Notes under the pieces: generated by a model
Databases searched by the model: none
Told to the model about the DNA's origin: nothing
Seen by the model: only the letters and a program-made list of their open reading frames with translations
Assembly: GCA_963792205.1 (NCBI GenBank)
Contig: CAWBVI010000002.1
Coordinates: 1,240,001-1,304,000 of the forward strand
Origin: DATDAH01 sp963792205
GTDB taxonomy: Bacteria > Actinomycetota > Acidimicrobiia > Acidimicrobiales > DATDAH01
Direction: 5' to 3'
Length of the DNA: 64,000 nt
Program-made: the position numbers and the translations under genes
Part shown: positions 60,394 to 64,000 of the stretch, one piece after another
Position numbering within the stretch: the first letter of the stretch is position 1
How the letters are laid out: the number at the start of each line of letters is the position of its first letter

Positions 60394-62412
60394 GTGGCTC
60401 CTGACCGCTTCGAGATGGTGTCGGACTTCGCTCCGGCCGGCGACCAGCCGGAGGCCATCGCCGCCCTGAGCGCGGGCATCGACGCCGGCGACCGGTTCCA
60501 GACGCTGCTCGGCATCACGGGCAGCGGCAAGAGCGCAACCATCGCCTGGACCATCGAGCAGGTCCAGAAGCCGACCCTGGTCATGGCGCCGAACAAGTCC
60601 CTGGCCGCCCAGCTGGCCAACGAGTTCCGGTCGTTCTTCCCGAAGAACCGGGTCGAGTACTTCGTCTCCTACTACGACTACTACCAGCCCGAGGCCTACC
60701 TGCCCTCGAGCGACACCTACATCGAGAAGGACTCGTCGGTCAACGACGAGATCGAGCGCCTGCGCCACGCGACCACCGCCGCGCTGCTCACCCGCCGGGA
60801 CACGATCGTGGTCGCGTCGGTGTCGGCCATCTACGGCCTCGGCTCACCCCAGGAGTACCGCGACCAGCTCCTGTACGTCCGGGTGGGCGAGGAGCACGAC
60901 ATGCGGGCCCTGCTGCGCAAGCTGGTCGACATCCGCTACGAGCGCAACGACCTGAACCTGGTCCGGGGCCGGTTCCGGGTCCGGGGCGACACCCTCGAGG
61001 TCCACCCGGCCTACGAGGAGCACGCCGTCCGCATCGAGATGTTCGGTGACGAGGTCGAGCGGATCGTGCTGGTCGACCCGCTCACCGGCGAGCAGCTCGA
61101 CGTGGTGGAGGAGCTGATGATCTTCCCCGCCACGCACTACGTCACCGGCGACGAGCGGATGCGGCTGGCCGTCCAGCGCATCGAGGTCGAGCTCCAGGAG
61201 CGTCTGGCCGAGCTGGAGGGCCAAGGCAAGCTCCTGGAGGCCCAGCGCCTGCGCATGCGCACCAGTTACGACCTCGAGATGATGCAGGAGGTGGGCTTCT
61301 GCAACGGGATCGAGAACTACTCGGGCCCCATCGACGGTCGGGCGCGGGGTGAAGCCCCCAACACCCTCCTCGACTTCTTCCCGGACGACTTCCTGATGGT
61401 CCTCGACGAGTCGCACGTGATGGTGCCCCAGCTCCACGGTCAGTACGAGGGTGACCACACCCGCAAGGAGGTGCTCATCGAGCACGGCTTCCGGCTGCCG
61501 TCGGCGGCCGACAACCGGCCTCTCCGCTTCGACGAGTTCATGGACCGGGTCAACCAGGTCGTGTTCCTGTCGGCCACGCCCAGCCCCTGGGAGGTCGAGC
61601 GCTCCACCCGGGTGGTCGAGCAGATCGTGCGCCCCACCGGCCTCATCGACCCGGAGGTCATCGTGAAGCCCACCAAGGGCCAGATCGACGACCTCCTCGA
61701 GCAGATCAACCAGCGCACGACCGCCGGCGAGCGGGTCCTGGTGACCACGTTGACCAAGAAGATGGCCGAGGACCTCACCGACTACCTCCTCGAGCTCGGG
61801 GTGCGGGTGCGGTACCTGCACAGCGAGGTGGACACCATCGAGCGCATCGAGTTGCTGCGGGCCCTGCGGTTGGGCGAGTTCGACGTCCTCGTCGGCATCA
61901 ACCTGCTGCGGGAGGGCCTCGATCTGCCCGAGGTGTCGCTGGTGACCATCCTCGACGCCGACAAGGAGGGCTTCCTCCGCAGCGAGACCTCGCTGATCCA
62001 GATCATCGGCCGGGCGGCCCGCAACGTCGGAGGCCAGGTGATCATGTACGCCGACCAGGTCACCGACTCGATGCAGCGGGCCCTCTCCGAGACCAACCGG
62101 CGCCGGGGGCTGCAGCAGGCCTACAACACCGAGCACGGCATCAACCCACAGACCGTGCGCAAGGCGGTGACCGACATCCTGGCCCAGCTCCGCCCCGACG
62201 AGTCCACGCCCACGCCGGGCCGGACCCGCCGCCGCCAGCGCCTCACCGAGCGCAGCGAGCTGGCCGGCCTGCCCCGTGACGAGCTCGCCCGGCTCATCGC
62301 CACGCTCGAGGAGGAGATGGGCGAGGCCGCCACCGAGCTCAACTTCGAGTACGCGGCCCGCCTCCGCGACGAGATCAACGACCTGCGCCGGGAGCTGCGC
62401 GACGCGGGCTGA
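60394..62412 (+). CDS. uvrB: Excinuclease ABC subunit B
   Basis: UvrB is the damage-verifying helicase-like core of nucleotide excision repair. The 672-aa protein has Walker A LLGITGSGKSATIAWTIEQ, the beta-hairpin region VSYYDYYQPEAYLPSSDTYI, the DESH box in MVLDESHVMVPQLHGQYEGD, motif V/VI segments GINLLREGLDLPEVSLVTIL and QIIGRAARNVGGQVIMYAD, and a C-terminal UVR domain (LNFEYAARLRDEINDL) that contacts UvrA/UvrC. I chose the GTG at 60394 because a -10-like box ends 6 nt upstream and the family core begins FEMVSDFAPAGDQPEAI. Confidence 0.97.
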   Translation: MAPDRFEMVSDFAPAGDQPEAIAALSAGIDAGDRFQTLLGITGSGKSATIAWTIEQVQKPTLVMAPNKSLAAQLANEFRSFFPKNRVEYFVSYYDYYQPEAYLPSSDTYIEKDSSVNDEIERLRHATTAALLTRRDTIVVASVSAIYGLGSPQEYRDQLLYVRVGEEHDMRALLRKLVDIRYERNDLNLVRGRFRVRGDTLEVHPAYEEHAVRIEMFGDEVERIVLVDPLTGEQLDVVEELMIFPATHYVTGDERMRLAVQRIEVELQERLAELEGQGKLLEAQRLRMRTSYDLEMMQEVGFCNGIENYSGPIDGRARGEAPNTLLDFFPDDFLMVLDESHVMVPQLHGQYEGDHTRKEVLIEHGFRLPSAADNRPLRFDEFMDRVNQVVFLSATPSPWEVERSTRVVEQIVRPTGLIDPEVIVKPTKGQIDDLLEQINQRTTAGERVLVTTLTKKMAEDLTDYLLELGVRVRYLHSEVDTIERIELLRALRLGEFDVLVGINLLREGLDLPEVSLVTILDADKEGFLRSETSLIQIIGRAARNVGGQVIMYADQVTDSMQRALSETNRRRGLQQAYNTEHGINPQTVRKAVTDILAQLRPDESTPTPGRTRRRQRLTERSELAGLPRDELARLIATLEEEMGEAATELNFEYAARLRDEINDLRRELRDAG

Positions 62413-62463
62413 TCCCGAGGCCACGGTGGCTTGCCCGCCGCCCGACCCTGCCGATGGATACCT

Positions 62464-64000
62464 GTGCTGCCGAGCCTCGTCCGACGCGCGCCCGACGCCG
62501 GGCCCTCGGTCCTCGGGCGCCCGCTCGTCGCCTCGGTCCTGCTGGTGGCGGCCTACCTCCTGATCGCCTTCCTCGGCGACCCCCGTGCCGGCCTGGGGTC
62601 CGACAGTGGCGGGAAGCTGGCCACGGCCCGGGTCATGAGCGAGGCGCAGACCCTGGATCCCGACGTCGGCTACTGGGCGGAGGACGCCGACCCGACGGGA
62701 CGCTTCCACCCCCTGGTCAACACCGAGCAGGTCGGCGACACCTGGGTGCAGGCGACCAGCCTCCCGTACAGCGCCGCCACGTCAGGGCTCTGGTCGCTGG
62801 CCGGGGCCCTCGGCCCGGCCCTGCTCTCGATGGCCGGCGGGCTGGCCGGGGCCCTGGCCGCCCGTCGCCTGGCCGACCGCCTCGGGGGCCGCCCCGATCT
62901 GGCCTTCTGGCTCGTCGGTCTGGCCTCTCCGCTGGCCGTCTACGCCACCGACACCTGGGAGCACGCCCCGGCGATCGGCCTCGCGCTGTGGGGCATCGTC
63001 GTCGCGCTCGAGTGCGCGGGGCCGGCCCCCGCAGCACTGGCGGGTGGGCTGCTGGGTGGGGCGGTCGTGCTCCGAGCGGAGGTGGGGGCCACGGTGCTGG
63101 CCTTCGGCGTGGCCACGTTGGCCGTCGCCGGCGTCCGCACCCGTTGGACCGTGCATCCCCGCCGGATCGCCGCTGCGGCCCTTGCCGGCGGGGCCGTCCT
63201 CGTCGCCAACGCGGCCTTGGAGCGCGTGATCCTCGACGCCGGCGTGCGGGACGCCAGGGTCGGGACAGGCGCTTCGGCGGCGGGCAGTGAGCTGGGGCGC
63301 CGGGCTACGGATGCGGTCCTCACGGGCGCGGGGCTGTTCGCCGACGAGAGCGCCGCCGGCCTCCTGCTCGGGGTGCTGCTGATCGGTTCTCTCGCGGTGC
63401 TCGCCCTCCACCTGGCCGGGAACCCCCGGGTCACCGGCCCTGTCGTCCGGGCCGCCACGGTGGTCGTCGTCGGCCTCTACGTCCTCCGCCTGCTGGACGG
63501 CTGGTCCTTCGTGCCCGGCGCCCTCGCGGTCGCCCCGGTGATCGTCCTCGCCGTCCTCGTGCCCCGGACCGACGAGGTCAAGGTCCTGCTCGCCACGGCC
63601 CTCGGCGCCGTCCCGCTGGTGTGGTTGCTGCAATGGCGAGGCAACCACGTCGCCCAGTGGGGTGGGCGGTACCTCCTGCTCAGCACGGTGCTCCTCCTCG
63701 TCCTGGCGGCGGTCGCCCTCTCCGGCCCCTTGGGGCGTCAGCGCACGGCCCGCCTGCTCCTCGGCCTCACCGTCGTGAGCGGACTGGCGGGGCTCGGGTG
63801 GCACACGGTGAGGACGAACGCCGTAGGAGCCGCGGTCGCGGCCGTCGACGAGCTGCCGGAGGACGCGGTCGTCGTCGCGACCGACCAGCACCTCGGACGG
63901 GAGCTGGGCAGCCGGTACGACGACCGCCGCTGGCTCTCCGCCGATTCCGCCACCGTCGACGAGGCCGTCACCATCGCGGTGGCTGCCGACCCGGCGACCA
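62464..64000 (+). CDS. Polytopic membrane protein, GT-C glycosyltransferase-like (partial, runs off the window)
   Basis: An open frame from the GTG at 62464 continues without a stop to the window edge (at least 512 residues). It starts VLPSLVRRAPDAGPSVLGRP. An early loop contains GLGSDSGGKLATARVMSEAQ, like the first extracytoplasmic loop of GT39/GT-C enzymes. About ten hydrophobic helices follow, with AVYATDTWEHAPAIGLALWG and QWGGRYLLLSTVLLLVLAAV. Late sequence (VVATDQHLGRELGSRYDDRR) begins a soluble part. A lipid-linked sugar transfer role is inferred only from the fold. Confidence 0.78.
   Translation, partial: MLPSLVRRAPDAGPSVLGRPLVASVLLVAAYLLIAFLGDPRAGLGSDSGGKLATARVMSEAQTLDPDVGYWAEDADPTGRFHPLVNTEQVGDTWVQATSLPYSAATSGLWSLAGALGPALLSMAGGLAGALAARRLADRLGGRPDLAFWLVGLASPLAVYATDTWEHAPAIGLALWGIVVALECAGPAPAALAGGLLGGAVVLRAEVGATVLAFGVATLAVAGVRTRWTVHPRRIAAAALAGGAVLVANAALERVILDAGVRDARVGTGASAAGSELGRRATDAVLTGAGLFADESAAGLLLGVLLIGSLAVLALHLAGNPRVTGPVVRAATVVVVGLYVLRLLDGWSFVPGALAVAPVIVLAVLVPRTDEVKVLLATALGAVPLVWLLQWRGNHVAQWGGRYLLLSTVLLLVLAAVALSGPLGRQRTARLLLGLTVVSGLAGLGWHTVRTNAVGAAVAAVDELPEDAVVVATDQHLGRELGSRYDDRRWLSADSATVDEAVTIAVAADPAT

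Overview
This window is a GC-rich (roughly 70% or more) bacterial chromosome segment packed with housekeeping genes. The gene content suggests an actinobacterium, most likely of the Acidimicrobiia type (inference). Supporting features are a mycothiol-synthase-like GNAT protein, a full run of menaquinone genes, an ANTAR response regulator beside polA, an S1 protein with a long Ala/Pro/Glu tail, many GTG starts and 4-nt gene overlaps. There is no prophage, CRISPR array, rRNA operon or insertion sequence.

Layout. 1-4.9 kb: dnaE behind a pair of DnaA-box-like sequences, an unknown 222-aa protein and a nitroreductase. 4.9-15.2 kb: a frameshifted DUF255 thioredoxin-domain protein, an SDR, then menaquinone genes menB-menA, menH/menD (divergent), menF and menG, and a frameshifted double-GNAT/SCP2 acetyltransferase. 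15.2-20.6 kb: small membrane and zinc-ribbon proteins, a sugar nucleotidyltransferase, rlmN, a VIT1/CCC1 transporter, a frameshifted mshD-like gene and nth. 20.6-32.7 kb: a tightly overlapping his-trp supercluster (hisD-C-B-H-A-F, a GroES paralogue, hisI, trpE, ygfZ, trpC-F-B-A), followed by an HU gene with its own terminator. 32.7-38.3 kb: bcp, a FabZ-like dehydratase, the fatty-acid operon fabD-fabH-fabG-acpP-fabF on the minus strand, and tRNA-Leu(CAA). 38.3-45.4 kb: a DUF3105 lipoprotein, a coiled-coil protein, the ANTAR regulator, polA, a small membrane protein, a methyltransferase and rpsA. 45.7-53.9 kb: a Tad/Flp pilus locus (cpaB, tadZ, tadA, a VWA-TadB fusion, tadC, a polytopic membrane protein, the flp pilin). 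54-64 kb: an AlbA_2-domain protein, a NarL-type two-component system, coaE, a membrane-fused spermidine-synthase-like protein, uvrB, and a membrane protein that runs off the window.

How the genes work together. The men genes cover chorismate to menaquinone except menC and menE, which are not here. The his and trp genes lack hisG, hisE, hisN, trpD and trpG in this window, so those must lie elsewhere. The fab operon makes and elongates acyl-ACP. The Tad genes encode the cytoplasmic and membrane motor of a monoderm-style pilus; no secretin, prepilin peptidase or TadE/F pseudopilin gene is visible here.

Beyond the genes, four observations stand out. (1) A dispersed ~115-bp intergenic repeat with a central hairpin occurs four times, always just after a plus-strand gene, and in coaE it supplies the C-terminus. 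(2) TANNNT -10-like boxes sit 6-7 nt before about fifteen start codons, which implies extensive leaderless transcription; two divergent pairs share the TA of overlapping -10 boxes. (3) Two unusual fusions occur: VWA-TadB, and FabD with a lysine-less biotinyl-like tail. (4) Three conserved genes each carry a one-base frameshift, which looks more like sequence error than decay.
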